A stretch of DNA of 64,000 bases from Mycobacterium colombiense. GTDB lineage: Bacteria > Actinomycetota > Actinomycetes > Mycobacteriales > Mycobacteriaceae. The DNA is taken from positions 96,840 to 160,839 of the forward strand of contig NZ_LZKI01000034.1 in the NCBI RefSeq assembly GCF_001672755.1. Direction: 5' to 3'. The notes under the pieces were generated by a model. That model saw nothing but the letters and a program-made list of their open reading frames with translations. It had not been told where the DNA came from and did not search any database. This document shows positions 63,967 to 64,000 of the stretch, one piece after another. Within the stretch, counting starts at the first letter, position 1. Each line of letters starts with the position of its first letter. Position numbers and translations under genes: made by a program.

Positions 63967-64000
63967 GTGGCCCTCTACCGCAAGTACCGTCCGGCAACCT
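63967..64000 (+). CDS. dnaX: DNA polymerase III gamma/tau subunit, 5' end only
   Basis: GTG 63967 starts ALYRKYRPAT, the conserved opening of bacterial DnaX clamp-loader subunits, and the window ends there. Position next to the Rv3722c-type gene matches dnaZX (Rv3721c). Confidence 0.9.
   Translation, partial: MALYRKYRPAT

Overview
The window is high-GC actinobacterial DNA and most probably comes from a slow-growing nontuberculous Mycobacterium. The right end shows lucA (Rv3723-like), a tRNA-Ser, the 4.5S SRP RNA, the Rv3722c-type aspartate aminotransferase and the first codons of dnaX. That order is known from M. tuberculosis. The ligC / primase-polymerase pair (Rv3731/Rv3730c-like), a 13E12-type HNH protein, an LpqH-like lipoprotein, a WS/DGAT acyltransferase, F420- and mycofactocin-type enzymes, and many P450, SDR and TetR genes agree with this. 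Species cannot be fixed from sequence alone.

Layout. 1-4.2 kb: cell-envelope genes, including a DUF4185 (GH183-like) protein with a type-VII-secretion-like N-terminus, a GH5-like hydrolase and a TM2 protein. 4.2-12.5 kb: a catabolic gene cluster (sulfotransferase, alkylsulfatase-like MBL, VOC, two luciferase-like flavin enzymes, GntR regulator, CaiB CoA-transferase, CitE-like lyase). 12.5-21 kb: a methylcitrate-cycle operon prpD-prpB-prpC with pyruvate carboxylase as fourth gene, divergent from prpR. 21-33 kb: a hydroxyacid dehydrogenase, a TetR/SDR/VOC/reductase operon divergent from an SDR-DUF1330 pair across a palindrome, WS/DGAT, NUDIX, haloalkane dehalogenase, P450 and an HNH protein. 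33-39.5 kb: ligC and primase-polymerase, a gene-poor 1.2-kb gap holding a tiny lipoprotein gene too short for ordinary gene calling, a DUF2961 (GH172-like) exported protein and a rhomboid-like membrane protein.

39.5-48.5 kb is the most interesting block: mycofactocin-type SDR + P450; an opposing operon of a 6-oxocamphor-hydrolase-like enzyme, Rieske oxygenase, small protein and TetR; an LLM oxidoreductase; and SDR + aldehyde dehydrogenase. The three main promoters share one palindrome (TTTGGGCGATCGCCCAAA and a degenerate copy), so this looks like one TetR-controlled regulon for oxidising and opening an alicyclic or terpenoid ring.

48.5-53.5 kb: an F420-type protein, epimerase, CsbD and cutinase, a serine hydrolase and a reductase. 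53.5-59.4 kb: an undescribed-looking locus of a CHAT caspase-like protease, a TPR-like protein and three unfamiliar proteins. 59.5-64 kb: LpqH-like lipoprotein, a ParB-like small protein, enoyl-CoA hydratase, lucA, tRNA-Ser, SRP RNA, aminotransferase and dnaX.
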